A stretch of DNA of 64,000 nucleotides from Quillaja saponaria (GCA_029379385.1 CM055618.1:10674134-10738133), one strand, 5' to 3'. Counted from the first letter of the stretch, positions 1 to 12,452 are shown. The notes: a model not told the origin generated them from the sequence alone. Program-made: numbers and translations.

Positions 1-1100
1 GCGCAAAATAATTTGTTTTTGTTTTAAATCTTGATGTCCAAATAAGTAGTATGATGACGTAATAAAATCAGACAGTCAATTTTTGATATACTTATTCTTA
101 TAAAATAAATGACTTACGGATCTTTTGTATTCTAGGACACTTTCATACAAAATGAGGGTTGAATTAAAGAATAAAATAATATTTAACTAAAATTCAAAAA
201 ATAAACATTCTCAAAATTTTTGTCAGATTTATATATTGAGATTTTTCAACTGATATCGTATCATGTGGTGAGATAGTCAGCGTGACAATTATCTTTATTT
301 TTATGTCACACAAAAATTAGTTAAAACGAATATAACAATATGATGCATAAAATGTTAAATAATTTTTTTGTCTTAAATTTAAAAAATAGAAAGGTGATAA
401 GTTATTTTATATTCGGTAATAGCATAACATTATCTTATATTTAAAAAGATTATTATATTATCTATGTTGGGACAAATATTAAAATTTTATGATTGATTAT
501 TTGTAGAAATATAAATTTACTACACTACTATGATAAAAAAGATTCTTTTTATTAGAAGGAAAAATAGATAAATTTGTACATAGGTATTTTAAGAGAGTCA
601 ATCTTTAAACTTAAAAAAAGTCGATTATTCACCCTTTTAGGTAAGTAAATATAACAAGTGCTGCTAGAAATATTGTTTTAGAAAATATTTTATATAATCT
701 TTTATTATTAGACAAACAAACTTAATTTATTTAGTATTATTAGGAAAATTTTAATAATTTCTGATTTGGTGTTCACATTTAATAATTTTTTATTAGTAAT
801 CATCATCTAATATTTTTCCAAGTTTTTTAAAATTCTGTGCAACTCTAATTTTTTTTTTTTCCGCTAATTTTCTTGGGGTTTTTATTCTTTTACTCTTTTC
901 TTGAAAATTGAAAATTTTCATTTTCACCCTTGGACGGAAAATGCTCAATCATTATCCCTCAGGTAAGTTGACTCAACTTCAATTTTCCTTGCTCGCCGTA
1001 AATTTTCTTTCTTTTTTCTGGAAAGAAATGTGAAGTTAGGAAACCGACCTTTTTGGCAGAATCGGAATGTGGGTTTTTTAAAAGATTGTCTTCCTCGTCA
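1..1100. other. AT-rich intergenic DNA upstream of the PP2C gene
   Basis: Very AT-rich sequence with many short A and T runs. I see no long open frame, no repeat shared with the rest of the window and no RNA gene. It probably holds the distal promoter of the phosphatase gene to its right. Confidence 0.6.
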
Positions 1101-2108
1101 GCAAGAGCGACTTTCTTTCTTCCCTTCATTGTATGAAAGCTAGCTTGATTCCGGATTTTCCTGCAATTCCGTTTATATAATTTTATTTGGGTGAGAATCC
1201 TTTGTGTTATATATTTTATACGTAAAAAAATCTTTATGCTGAGTGTTTGGTGGAGGAAATTGTTTTGAAGCTGACCTGGGTTTAATTATTCTCAATAATT
1301 CAATGGCTTTCTTATCTTTAAAAATTGGGTTTTCAATTTTGGGTTTAGACTAATGGGTTTTACAGTTCATACCTTGTCATCAAGACGCGTTTCGTCTCCG
1401 TGTTGATGTCCTCTCTCTACTTCTTCGTATTGTTTGCTTAGTGTAGCAGTCAGATCTGCATTTGGCTTTGCGCGGGACACAAGCAGACATTCTCGCCTGT
1501 GATTCAGCTGCTTCCTTTCTTGTCTGGTCGGAATCTTTGTTCTCTGTTTGGCTGCCGAGAAAACGGGTAAAACTAAAGTTCTAATTTTTCTTCTTCTCTG
1601 TTCATTTTATGCTTTTTCTTTTGAAATCTTTGTTTGGCCTTCTGAATGCCTGGTTTAGAATGAATTTAGGTAGCACATATTGGAGTACCCAACAATTCTT
1701 TGTTCCTCTATAGTGCGTACAGCATTAAGTTTCTCTGTATGTGTTGTGAAAAAAATTTACTTATGGGGTTTGTGATTTTACTTTTTTATTTATACAGATC
1801 AGATCCCAGGTTGACGAATTATTTTTTTTGTTTTCTTTTTCATGATGAATGCAGATCAAGGTAGTTATATTGGGGTTGGTTTAGACTGACTTTGAATTCT
1901 GAGCTTCAATTGGGAATCAGTGTTTGTGTAGGAGGACGGTGACTGATGATTTGAGAGAGCTATTGATTTTCCATCAGTTTGCAAATTGATTGGTGGACTG
2001 CCTTTCGTCATATGATATCAAAGAGTGGAGGTTCTAAGTGCTTTTAGGAGGGAGAGGTCAATGAATTGGAAGTACTTAGTCTGAGACAAAGATAACTGTG
2101 AGTTGGAT
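1101..2108 (+). promoter_or_regulatory. Probable promoter and 5' leader of the PP2C gene
   Basis: Composition changes from AT-rich to mixed near 1100. A TATA-like string (TTTATATAA) lies at 1172-1180. Pyrimidine-rich stretches follow, as in many plant leaders. A leader intron is possible, with a GT donor at 1567 after AAACGG and an AG acceptor ending at 1854 after GAATGC. This is inference from splice-site appearance only. No long upstream open frame precedes the ATG at 2109. Confidence 0.35.
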
Positions 2109-5100
2109 ATGGCCTCTGGTGAAGGAAGGCGTCGTCATCATGATCTTGTGCCTCTTGCTGCATTGATAAGCAGAGAGATGAAGAGTGAGAAGATGGAGAA
2201 GCCCACTGTGAGGTATGGGCATGCAGCTCAATCTAAGAAAGGGGAGGATTATTTTTTAATCAAGGCTGATTGTCATCGAGTGCCTGGGAATCCTTCATCA
2301 ACATTTTCTGTATTTGCGGTAACTTTCATGATATTTGCTGGGCTATATCTATTTTGAGAATGCAATGCCACTCTTATCTGCATTTAGGAGATAGCTTGTG
2401 TATTTTTTTTAAAGTAAAATTTCATGTATCTTTGTACTCTTGGATGTATGGACCCAGTTGTGACTTCTGAATAGTGTGCTAAACTGTATGACTTACGGTT
2501 GAGGTTATAATATAATAATCCCGTATGGTGGTGTTTCTGATTTCTTCCAATTTTTAGATCTTTGATGGGCACAATGGAAATGCTGCTGCAATTTTTACAA
2601 GGGAGCATTTGTTGAATCATGTCTTGGGTGCGATTCCCCGTGGGCTGGGGCGGGAGGAGTGGCTTCAAGCTTTACCTCGGGCTTTGGTTTCTGGGTTTGT
2701 GAAAACTGATAAGGAATTTCAAAGTAGAGGTGTGAATTTTATAGTTTTCTTGTTATCTTATAAAAAAGCTAATTGTTATATTGCTTCATGATTGTTCTGA
2801 AATAGGGTGAACTGATTTTTCATGTCTCTTTATCTGGTTTTCTCCAGGAGAAACATCAGGAACCACTGCTACATTTGTTATAGTTGATAGATGGACTGTG
2901 ACAGTTGCATCTGTTGGGGATTCCCGTTGTATATTAGATACTCAGGGTGGCGATGTCACAACATTAACTGTTGATCATAGACTTGAAGAGAATGTGGAAG
3001 AGTGTGTTCTTATCTTCAATCCCTTGATGCTTACCTTCTTATAGAAACAATAATCATTGTGCCATCTGTGCAGGAGGCAACGTGTTACTTCAAGTGGAGG
3101 TGAAGTAGGGAGGCTTAGCATTGTTGGTGGTGTTGAGGTGAGGTGCTCTGACTCTTTGAAGTTGCCTTTTGCCAAGTTGGTGTATTTCTTTTTCTTTCAT
3201 ACCTTCTATTGATATTCTAAATTGAGTAATGTGTTTCTAAACTTTGCAGATTGGTCCTCTCCGCTGCTGGCCTGGAGGTTTATGCCTTTCTAGGTCAATT
3301 GGAGACATGGATGTTGGGGAGTTCATTGTTCCTATACCATATGTCAAACAAGTTAAGGTATGTTATTTTTTCTGATAATCTTATCTAGATTTTAAATTTG
3401 ATTGTAAAAGCAATGCATTATAGCAGTACAATTGTAAGTATTTCTTCAGCACGAACCCTGACATACGTCTTCTTTATAAAAGCTATCAAATGCAGGCGGT
3501 AGGCTCATAATAGCTTCTGATGGTATCTGGGATGCAGTATCCTCAGAGATGGCTGCAAAATCCTGTCGAGGAGTGCCTGCTGAACTTGCTGCTAGGCAGG
3601 TTGTGAAGGTAGTTTCCTGATCCTGGTCAAAATTAACATGGCCTTGGTGGCCATTAAATACATGGGCATGAAGTGAATTTTGATTCTTATGGTATGCATT
3701 ATTCATGTATGCTTAAAGCTCTTCTTTATTCCATTTGATGCATTTTGTAGGAAGCATTGAGGACAAGGGGCTTAAAGGATGATACAACCTGTATAGTTGT
3801 AGATGTAATCCCACCTGATAACAAAGTAGAGCCCTTACCTCCTCCCAGAAAGCGTAACAAATTGAGAGCTCTGTTATTCAGAAAGAAATCCCGTGATTCT
3901 GCTACTAAACTGGCAAAGAAGCTATCAGCTGTAGGCATAGTGGAGGAACTGTTTGAAGAAGGCTCAGCAATGCTTGCTGAAAGGTAACCACTCTCTCCTT
4001 AACAATAAAGATTTTTATGTTTACATATGAGTATCGCATGTTGATGCGCTGAATACTGATTTCATAGGAACCGCTTTCTTTATCCTTAAATGTTACTGTT
4101 ATTTTAGAAACTGTTTACAGACAAGAGTAGATAAATGTCACAAACAAATTCATTCCATAATTTAACTTTAACTAAACTGAAGTCAGATGATGAATTATGT
4201 TCCCTGAAATGAAGCTTAAAACAATTTCTACTAGCCGGTTGTTTTGGTTATATTGTTCTGTGCTGTTTCATTGTCTAACTGTTTTTTAATATATAAAATC
4301 ATTGCCAATCCGGTTTCCATAATGGTCATAATCCTTTTGTTCTTTCTTATCTATCGCAATACAGGAAACCTTTAGATCCAGAGTTTACAGTTATTGTAGT
4401 CCGACAAAGGATTTGAAAGGTTTATCAGAGGGTTTGCTTCAGAATTGTGGTTTGTTAAGAGTAGAGCTAACATATTTCAGAGTGTTACACTAGCAATATT
4501 TATGAAATGTGGGCATCTTTGTTCATTGTGACTGTCTGAAGAATTACATCACTGAAACCAGCTAATGTAGGACTACAGCGAAATATTGGGTAGTCTAAGA
4601 AGATAGAGAAGAGAGAGTGTAAAAGTGTCTGAAAGAAATAACAACTTATTGCTGAAATTAGGTGTCCAAAATTGTTAAATATCATTTAATTGAAGAGAAT
4701 GATTAAATATAACGTTTACCTATAACAACAATTAAGAGTTTGAAAGCTTTGCCTTTCAACATGTTAATTCTTTTGAGGCACTTGATAACAGAATACTATT
4801 GACTAGCACGATTAACTTGACTGACTATAGTCACATAATTAAAGCATATATCCCCATTTTGCAGCTTGATAAATTTGATATATTGCCATTACTCTCAGTA
4901 CTAGGTAATAGGTATAGTTATAAAGAAAGAGTTTAGTTAAGACCATTTTTTATTATACTTCGAACTGAGCAGGCTCAGCTATAATTTGTTAGTTTTATTA
5001 GTTTGCCTGACATTGTAAGCTTTCTTGTGTTTCTGTAGGCTGCTTCATAGATCTGATATTTGATCCTGTATGTCCTATAAAGATCTTAACTAAGGAACTT

Positions 5101-6297
5101 CCCTAGTTCTTTAATTTTGATTTTCTAAAGTAAAATATTATCTCTTTTGCAGTTTGTTGTTAAGGCTGATTATTTGTTTTACTTACTGTAAATTTCTTTG
5201 AAGGATCTTCATCTTAATCATAAAGACAACACTACTTAATTTCAAATACTTCAATCCTGTGTCCCTAATGGGTCTTCACAGAATACCGCCCAACATTTTG
5301 CCCAACAGAGACTTGGCTTCCTTTATCAAATATAATGTTCACAGTTCTTCACATATATGTGATATGACAAAAAAGATGGTAGGCTTCCGGAGTTTGGATG
5401 ATCAAATGTTCATTTACCAAAATTTTATACCCTGTTTGGATTATCAAATTTTATACTGTTATCGACTTTATGATTTATCTAGCAAAGGAAAATGGTAGGC
5501 TTTCTATTTCAGAATGGTTTTATTGATGCCAAAGCACACAAGTTCAACACAGTTGTTTCTTAGTCTAAATCCACACATTGTATTTGAGACAACAGAAATG
5601 TCAAAGAAAAAGAAAAAGGAATAATCTAGAGTTGATGCTGAGATTAAGTACTTTAAATTTATTCTTTCAAGTTTCAACCTTATTTGTATTCTTAGTCCTG
5701 CCACTTTGATGATGCAATGCATACGAAATGTGAAGAGTGCAAGTTACAGAACCAAACTACTTTCACGTAATCATTCTATTTAACTTGCAGCCCTTAATAT
5801 GGACCATTATTTTGGGCAATATGATCAAGTAAACATTTCTACTGTAGCCTCTTCTTCTACAAACTTTCTGGCAGCACTGTCTAAATTGGTGAATTTACAC
5901 ATTATTTTGTATGTTTCATATAGCGACATAGCCATCTCAGAATATGGTTTGCAATGGAAAGTTCTTCTGGTTGAGTATCAGTCTTGTAATTCTTTTCACA
6001 TGTGGTTATTATTATCATTATTATTATTCTAATGGGAGTTCCCTACATATTTACTGATACACTTAAGCATCCTGCAGACTGGGAAATGATGACACCTCAG
6101 CACAATCGACATCTGGCCTTTTCACATGTGCTGTTTGCCAAGTTGATCTTGCCTCAAGTGAGGGCATATCCGTTCATGCTGGTTCTATTTTCTCCACCAG
6201 CGCAAAGCCCTGGCAAGGTCCTTTTCTTTGTGCTGATTGCCGCAACAAGAAGGATGCCATGGAAGGAAAACGTCCGAGTGGGGTTAAAGTAGCATAA
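2109..6297 (+). CDS. Protein phosphatase 2C, Arabidopsis PP2C 12 (At1g47380) type
   Basis: Metal-dependent Ser/Thr phosphatase that removes phosphate from proteins; no target can be read from the sequence. Exons, all with GT-AG borders and continuous phase: 2109-2318, 2558-2729, 2848-3001, 3074-3137, 3250-3357, 3483-3608, 3751-3983, 6078-6297. Total 1287 nt, 428 aa, which matches my recollection of the Arabidopsis relative's length. Family motifs in order: SKKGED, FDGHNG, SGTTATF, VASVGDSR, GLCLSRSIGD, IIASDGIWD and KDDTTCIVV. These supply the acidic metal ligands. A basic linker leads to the acidic segment EELFEEGSAML. The last exon adds CAVC and CADC pairs, ending KRPSGVKVA, perhaps a small zinc-binding module. 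The start is the first ATG in frame (MASGEGRRRHH). No lesion seen. Pieces of its last exon recur at 16.9 and 18.5 kb. Confidence 0.92.
4365..4416 (+). other. Possible alternative last exon of the PP2C gene
   Basis: Inside the 2.1-kb seventh intron, an AG ending at 4364 is followed by 52 nt that continue the phase of the 3983 donor. It adds about 17 residues (KPLDPEFTVIVVRQRI) and stops at 4414-4416. The product would be 372 aa and lack the C-terminal CxxC module. The phase match could be chance; only transcripts would tell. Confidence 0.3.
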
Positions 6298-8292
6298 CTG
6301 CTTTTGTTGATTTCCCCAATTCTTTATGTCTTCATTCAATTTTTTTCCTTCTAATGACCATTTTCGTAGGCCAGGCTATTATTTGAAACTTACTAGGATG
6401 TTATCTCAAATGTATATTTTTATATTGACAAATAATGTAAACGAGTTTCAGCATTGAGAAGAAGGTTCAAGAAGAGCATGGATTTACTTCTGGGTGTCTG
6501 CAAATTTGGTGATATCACTAGCACCTAATTGATTGTTGAAGCTGATTGATAAAGCAAGCAAACCCATTTAGATGATTCTTTTGTCTAATAGTTACTACTT
6601 GGTTTTGAAGCTACTTAGTTCAGTCTTTAGTCAGTGCTCATAACTATGGGGCATTTGTTCAGAATTCCTGATTCTGATTGTTGTAGGCCTAAAGATTCTA
6701 TAGAAGAATTTTATTGTTCATGTTAGTCTCTAGCATTTATTGCTGCTCCGAACAATTATGAGTTTGTCTATGTCTTCAACTCTTGTAAGTTGTAACCCAT
6801 TATTTGTCTTAGGTATAGTCTTCTGAGTATGAGAATGGCTGCTGAGAAATATTAATTTTTGCAACTTTCAAGGGGAATTACTAGATTTTGAGCAACCTGT
6901 TGTGCATGTGTATTCAAACAGATAGCGGACCAGCAAGGCGCATGAAGCAATGTGGCCTCTGTTTTCTTGTTTCTAATGTTGCATCATATCCAAAGTAGCC
7001 TCTGTTTTCTTGTTTCGAACGTTGATGTTATCTCATTTTGATTCTTCACTCAGCTGAAGAAAAAAACAGGGAAGAGGTGATCTACAGGATTTAGTCTCTT
7101 GCTTCAAACTTAGCAACAATGACGAACCTAGTTGAAGGACCAAATTAAAATCACCCCGACATCTTATATTTATAAGTACAATATTCTGTATAATAATATT
7201 AAACTGCATTAATTGTAAGCATCCTATTCATTGCAAACACCCCCAGGCTGTAGGCTGGTCCTGTTTTTATTACTTGGATCTCAACATTTTCTCAATCTCA
7301 TATTTACATCTGGCAAAATACATTTTTTTTTTCTCCTCTCCCCCAAGGAAACGACCAACACTTGCTTCAAGTCAATCCCTGAATATCGTCCTCACACAAA
7401 TTGGCAACTCAAGCATTTACAATTCCTTTCAAGCTTTTTTCCAAGACTTATCTGGAATTTGAAGGGACAGAAAGCTTATCTGGGTAGACTCAAAAGTCTT
7501 TTATCCAATGCTATGTCATCCTTCTTTTTATTAATGCACTTGTTAGTCTTCGAAAATTTTACCATAATAAGGTTATTTCAAAAAATAAAGAGTTAAACAT
7601 GGTTCTTTCAAAAAATATAACTAGAATAGGTTGTTTGAGAATTTGTTTATTCAAAACACAATTTTATACTGCTATGTCATCCTCTCTCAGCCAGGTGAGT
7701 GCCAAGAAGTCTCTGCTAGATCAGTAGACATTTAGATGAAAGGGGGTGTGTTTAGAAGCCATGGGTCCCAAGGGGAATTACTAGATTTTGATCTTGGCTA
7801 TTTCCTTTTGCCTTTTTATTTTAGGAAAGGAGAGAGGCATCCGTTTTTCTCTCATAGCTTACAGAAGAGGAATAAGGTCAGTTAAGAAATGCCACCAAAT
7901 GGAGTTAGTGCAATTATTCATTGACTTTGATAGTTATGATGCTTGTGTTGTTTCTTACTAGATTCTTAGTTTCTCTCATCTCTTTTCTGTAAGTGTAGCT
8001 GACGTATAAGAGGTTTTATTGTTCATCATACCTCTCTTTCACAATAATTATTTGGTATTCAACCTCCCTTTCTCTTTTATTATAGAATAGTTGTTTATTC
8101 TTGAGTTAAACATATTTGTGGGTGTTTTGATTTTTCTAGGATAAATGTAAATTTATTATTCTTTGCTGTGAGTGGAAGAATTCATTGCTGTGACTAGAAG
8201 AAAAATATAGTAGCTATTTATGGTCCCAAATCAAACTTTCTCACCGAAATTATTCTCTCTGTTTCCTCTTAGTTTCAAAACTTTCATTTGCA
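6298..8292. other. PP2C 3' flank and intergenic DNA
   Basis: Holds the phosphatase 3' UTR and downstream sequence. Segments of it are repeated elsewhere: 6298-6798 resembles 17120-17236 and 18588-19019, and about 6880-7190 resembles 45580-45965. A short phrase around 6870-6890 (AAGGGGAATTACTAGATTTTG) recurs at 7770-7792. The open frames at 7231-7596 look accidental: low-complexity Phe/Leu content and no ATG context. No gene recognised. Confidence 0.6.
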
Positions 8293-8610
8293 GCTAATGT
8301 TGTTCCTAATGAAGTTGACATAGGTGGTGAGAACATCACACAAATTGAGACTACTACACATATTGATACTGAATCACTTCTTCATATTCATGATGTTGAG
8401 GAGAGCGCAGATGATGGTGGAGGCCATGCTAATGATGGTGCAGAGCATGATTAGGATAACACTCAGCACCATGAGAGTGTATCACATGTTACACAAGTTC
8501 TGAGGGGTGGACAATAGAATAATTTTCCACGTAGGAAGAATCCAACACGAAAGAGGAAAGCATGGACTTATGGTACACACAAGAGGATTGTTACTTATGA
8601 TTTTGTATAA
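8293..8610 (+). pseudogene. Degenerate coding exon of unknown origin
   Basis: One reading frame runs from 8293 to the TAA at 8608-8610, interrupted only by TAG at 8452-8454 and 8515-8517. It starts just after an acceptor-like TTTGCAG (the AG falls at about 8292-8293). The first half is acidic with His (for example ESADDGGGHANDGAEHD). The second half is basic (NFPRRKNPTRKRKAW). A frame this long and biased in an AT-rich region suggests a former coding exon, possibly of a transposon. I do not recognise the family. Confidence 0.4.
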
Positions 8611-9692
8611 ATGAGTTATGAAACTCTTTGTTTTGGATAAATTTATTAGTATTTATGTGATACGTCTGATGTTGACACCCATTAAGTTGTATTATAATAT
8701 ATGTTTGTCATTACAGGGAGGAAATGTTAAAAAACAAGGGAAACTCTGTCCGATTTTTTATTAATTAAAATGACAATTGAAATTCATATAAAATAACTTG
8801 GATCGGTAATAATAATTGAATATTGGATAATTTTATAATTTAATATGACAATAAGAAAATCTTAAAAAATTATCCCTTTTTTAAATTTTCTTGACAATGG
8901 AATATTTTATCATTCCATCGTGTGTACAAAATCAAAAATATTTTTACTCTTAGGTTAAACACACAAAATTGATTACTCGGTCTTGCATTTCAACTTTAAA
9001 AAAAATGTTGACATTAATTTACACTCAAGCATGTAATCTTTTATAAAGTAACTACTAAGACACAAGTTTCAACTTTGAAGGACATAAGGACAAGCTGAAA
9101 TTGCTTCACACTTATGCATGTAATCATTCATATAGTGACTACTCGGTCACGCATTTTAGTAATATGTAGCGTTTCAATTTCAAAGAACATGTTGAAATTA
9201 CTTAATGTTCATGATAACAAAAAATATTTGCTTATATAAAGCGTTTGAAAATCATAAGAGTTAAGAACATCAAACAACTAATTGTTATGAAAAATTCTTT
9301 TTCGTTAACTTAATAAAATGCTGAGACAACCTTGCAAACATTGTGATTGCCATGGACGTTGTGGTGGTCATAAGTCCAAATGTAAGTCATCAATGCTGAG
9401 GCAATGACTTCATCGTGTTGATAAGTATAATGATCCGAATAAGGTCACATGGTATGGTCTGAAATGAGAGTCTGAATGCATTTCTATCTATTATACAAAT
9501 AATCGAAGTATTGCTGATCATATAATGGTTAGCCCTGTTACTAATGTTTCGTAAGAAAATTAGGTAGTTTGGGCAAAGGAATCTGAGTATATTAGATGGT
9601 GGGAGATAAGGTGCGAGATAGAATAGTATTGGAGATTACACAAGTTGTCAGTACTAAAAGCAATTTCAACAACTTTACTTCATTCAACATAG
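8611..9692. other. AT-rich DNA with loose internal repeats
   Basis: Between about 8960 and 9200 a loose repeat of roughly 120 nt shares phrases such as 'TACTCGGTC', 'GCATGTAATC' and 'TATAGTGACTAC'. This resembles the subterminal repeats of DNA transposons, but I find no terminal inverted repeats. Around 9318-9400 a short Cys/His-rich frame starts MLRQPCKHCDCHGRC and soon hits a stop. Confidence 0.35.
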
Positions 9693-9944
9693 GGGGAAAT
9701 AGTTGATGTTATTGAAAGACTAAAGTGTGAAATTAACCAAATAAATCAAAGACTGGATAAGTATCATGCTTGGCATGAGGCGGCTACTCATGAAGATGAG
9801 CTAAGAACTTTGATCATGATAGAAATTGAAATTGATGTGCAATATGAGAACGATGATAACCTGTTTGACTATCTTGAGAGTGACGGTATTGATGATGACT
9901 TCGTCCATAATTGTCTCCCATCATCTTTGCTAGCATGTTGCTGA
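9693..9944 (+). pseudogene. Unidentified acidic coding remnant
   Basis: Open frame of about 83 codons without an ATG at its start, ending TGA at 9942-9944. The translation is amphipathic, then acidic: ERLKCEINQINQRLDKYHAW early (coiled-coil-like), then ESDGIDDDF near the end. It lies about 1.1 kb beyond the remnant at 8293-8610 and may belong to the same decayed element. Family unknown. Confidence 0.3.
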
Positions 9945-10840
9945 ACAACGACATATTTTTTTTTCATTATTGCAAGTATGTGACAAGTTTTTATTAACGA
10001 ATTTTAATATCAATAATATGTATTGTTTATTAAAAAAATGACAAGTTGCTTCACGTGACCAAATTTATTATAATACAAATTTTTTATCTTAGTACTGACA
10101 TAGCTCAAGACAAAATGTTATTGCCAAGACAAAGGAGTATTGCTTTGATATGTTATGAGAAAATCTTGCATTGGTTTCAACTACTGGGAAAGGAAGAGGG
10201 TGGTGAAACTGAAAAAAAAATAAAGACATTTCTATTGAGAATCTCATTCTTGTCTCTCACTCCATTCACTATCTTAATCATTGTTCTCTCTTTGAATCCT
10301 CTTCATATTTTGATTGACGTAGACATCAAAAGGATCATGAAACCATAAGGCTTAGAGATAGATAGGAATAATGAATTCTTATGGCTAAAAAATCTCTATT
10401 TATATAGGTTGTAAAATGTCATACTTAAATTTTTATGTAGCAGATTACTTAGTTTTGAATGACTTTTAAAATCCTACAACAATGTTTGAGAAACACTAAA
10501 TTTGAATTTTTAGGTTTTTTTTTTTTTTAATTCACTCAATTTTGTAATTCAAGAAAAAAAAAGTTGAATTTGTGGGTTAAATCGACAAATTTTGTCAAAA
10601 ATATCTTTTCAATTTGTGTGTGCAACCTATAAGTTTCAATTTGAGTTCAATCCACAAATTTTGTCAAAAATATATTTTCTCCTTGTGCATATGTAAAGCG
10701 GACATGACAAGTAAATTTGTGTGTTAAAGACACAAATTCATTAAAAAATAGAATTTAGTATTTATTTTTCAAAAAAATATGTTTGACACTTTTAATTTTG
10801 AAAGAACTTGTTAGTGTTCATATTCTTCCTTCTTCTTAGA
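9945..10840. other. AT-rich intergenic DNA
   Basis: No convincing gene. A 100-codon frame at 10046-10348 has a non-ATG start and low-complexity hydrophobic content. Two near-identical phrases containing ACAAATTTTGTCAAAAATAT occur around 10585-10610 and 10655-10680. Poly-T and poly-A tracts flank 10513-10563. Confidence 0.5.
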
Positions 10841-10849
10841 AAATTCAAT

Positions 10850-11178
10850 CGGCAATGTGGACCCACAATTTGAAACCTGTGGGGATGGTCAAGAAATAAG
10901 CTTCCCTTCTACATCCAAGGCCAACATACGCTTTTGTGGCTACACAGGTTTCCAAGTCTATTGTCCAAAAAATGGACACCCAATCCTCAAACTAATCATC
11001 CACCTCCCAGAGATCCAGAGCTGCTTGTCTTGCTCCTACCCAGAACATGTTCGAGTTTCGCTCCAAATCCAATCAAGCTAAAGTCTTTTTGTCCTATGAC
11101 TGCAATTCGCCATCTCTGCCTGAAGAGTGCAATTGGGTGCTCCAAGGAAAATGAGAAGGCTATTGTTCTGTTATAAAG
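10850..11178 (+). pseudogene. GUB_WAK_bind ectodomain fragment of an LRK10L receptor
   Basis: The frame around 10857-11081 reads PQFETCGDGQEISFP, then RFCGYTGFQVYC. This is the N-terminal pattern of the GUB_WAK_bind wall/ligand-binding domain (C..CG...I.FP...CG..GF...C). A shifted frame continues with YDCNSPSLPEECNW, typical of the rest of the ectodomain, then TGA. No signal peptide, transmembrane segment or kinase follows. It belongs to a subclass clearly different from the array copies that start at 12.4 kb. Broken by at least one frameshift. Confidence 0.7.
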
Positions 11179-11539
11179 AGAGCATTTTTAGGTGAGTTCT
11201 ACTCTAATTTCTAATAATGATCCTAGAACATACACTACTGATTTATGGGGTTCCACAATAAGGGATACCCTCCAAAAATTGGCTTATGCCATTAAATGCA
11301 GCGAGCACACGGTATTCTTTAGTAAAAGGCGAAAGAATAGTTCGCCTTGTGCTCACTGCGTGGCTGAGCTGTTTCTAAGTCTAGATTGCTTCTGGCTTTA
11401 TAAGAGCTCCGCACTAGGATTGTTGTGGTTCTACAACAATGTGGGACTTCAATAGAAAGCATTAACGTACAGAGTGCTCCCCTTGGTAGAACAAAAGAAA
11501 AACTGAGCAAGATTTGGAGTCTGTTTTTCAACCGATGCA

Positions 11540-11765
11540 CCTCTTAATCTTCACTTTCTTCCTCTTGTGGCATACCTTTTGAGGCCTGCCAGCATTAAAC
11601 CTGTGGTGATGACCCAAACATAGTCTTCCGATTCTAACTCCTTGGCCAACAACAAGAACCCTTCTGTGGCTTCTCTGGTTTCAATCTTTCTTGTGGCAAT
11701 AATGTCCATTCATGAATCTTCGACAATAACCAATCTCTTCGAGTTCAAATGTGAACTGTGAAAAG
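11540..11765 (+). pseudogene. Relic of a second-type GUB_WAK_bind exon (copy 1)
   Basis: The translation gives CGDDPNIVFRF, then FCGFSGFNLSCGNN, a GUB_WAK_bind start, preceded by a hydrophobic leader (LLIFTFFLLWHT) and interrupted by stops and frameshifts. The same relic recurs at about 27780, 46085, 54095 and 56750, each time upstream of an array-type exon 1, so it is part of the ancestral repeat unit. It may be an old neighbouring receptor gene that lost everything but its first exon. Confidence 0.6.
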
Positions 11766-11976
11766 CTGCGTTTTAAATGTCAAAGGCAACCACATTTGAA
11801 CTAAATAGAAGGTAATTGTGTTAACAGATAAATTTGAAGACTTCTATTTGGTAGACAGTATCCTTTAGTAACTTTACCATTGCACTTCTGTTCTTGCTTT
11901 GGCTGGCAGCTAATTTATTATTGAAAATTAAAAAATACATATAGGAAAATGGTGAAAAAATAAAAAATTATTCAAA

Positions 11977-12017
<41 letters not shown>

Positions 12018-12393
12018 ATGAAAATTTTAAAGTCCTGCATTGTCATTAATGTAATTAGAAACGTGTTGGAATTAAACTCATTTTTCTATATGTGAAAATA
12101 CTATTCATGTTAGATCATGTTCTTGATAAAGAATTTACAAGATTCCATTTAGATAAGAGAGGTGGACAGGTAAGTACCGTAATCACCACTTAATTTTGTG
12201 TCATAAAATTGAATGCCCTTCAGAAAATTCTTGCTACTATTTTTACAGTTGTTTGCACGGTTCAACAAGGCAAAGATGCCCTACCTCTCTTATTCTGTCC
12301 ATCCTATTTCACAAGTCTTCCATAACCAATGTTAACTGATAGCGTGTATGAGCAAAGAACAAATGCAGTAACATACACCTCGTTTAGAAGCAT
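11766..12393. other. Upstream region of receptor copy A
   Basis: Contains an uninterrupted run of 33 T at 11981-12013 and sequence shared with the upstream regions of the other copies (AACAAGGCAAAGATGCCC near 12266, and the 'TTCACAAGTCTTCCATAACC' block near 12310). The paired GTCAA cores seen upstream of B, C and D are lost here. Confidence 0.6.
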
Positions 12394-12403
12394 TATATAT
12401 TAA
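12394..12403 (+). promoter_or_regulatory. TATA box of receptor copy A
   Basis: TATATATTAA lies about 50 nt before the ATG, inside the block 'GAAGCATTATATATTAACAC'. The same string precedes copies F (54435-54444) and G (57958-57967), and nearly so D (33541-33550). Confidence 0.5.
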
Positions 12404-12452
12404 CACATGTATACTTCATAGTTCATATAATCTATTTCCTTGTTTATGAATT

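Noticed and set aside
7231..7596. 121-codon open frame downstream of the PP2C gene
   Set aside because: No domain, Phe/Leu-rich low complexity, overlapping a second frame; nothing supports a gene.
10046..10348. 100-codon open frame
   Set aside because: Non-ATG start in AT-rich DNA, composition of chance translation, no recognised motif.
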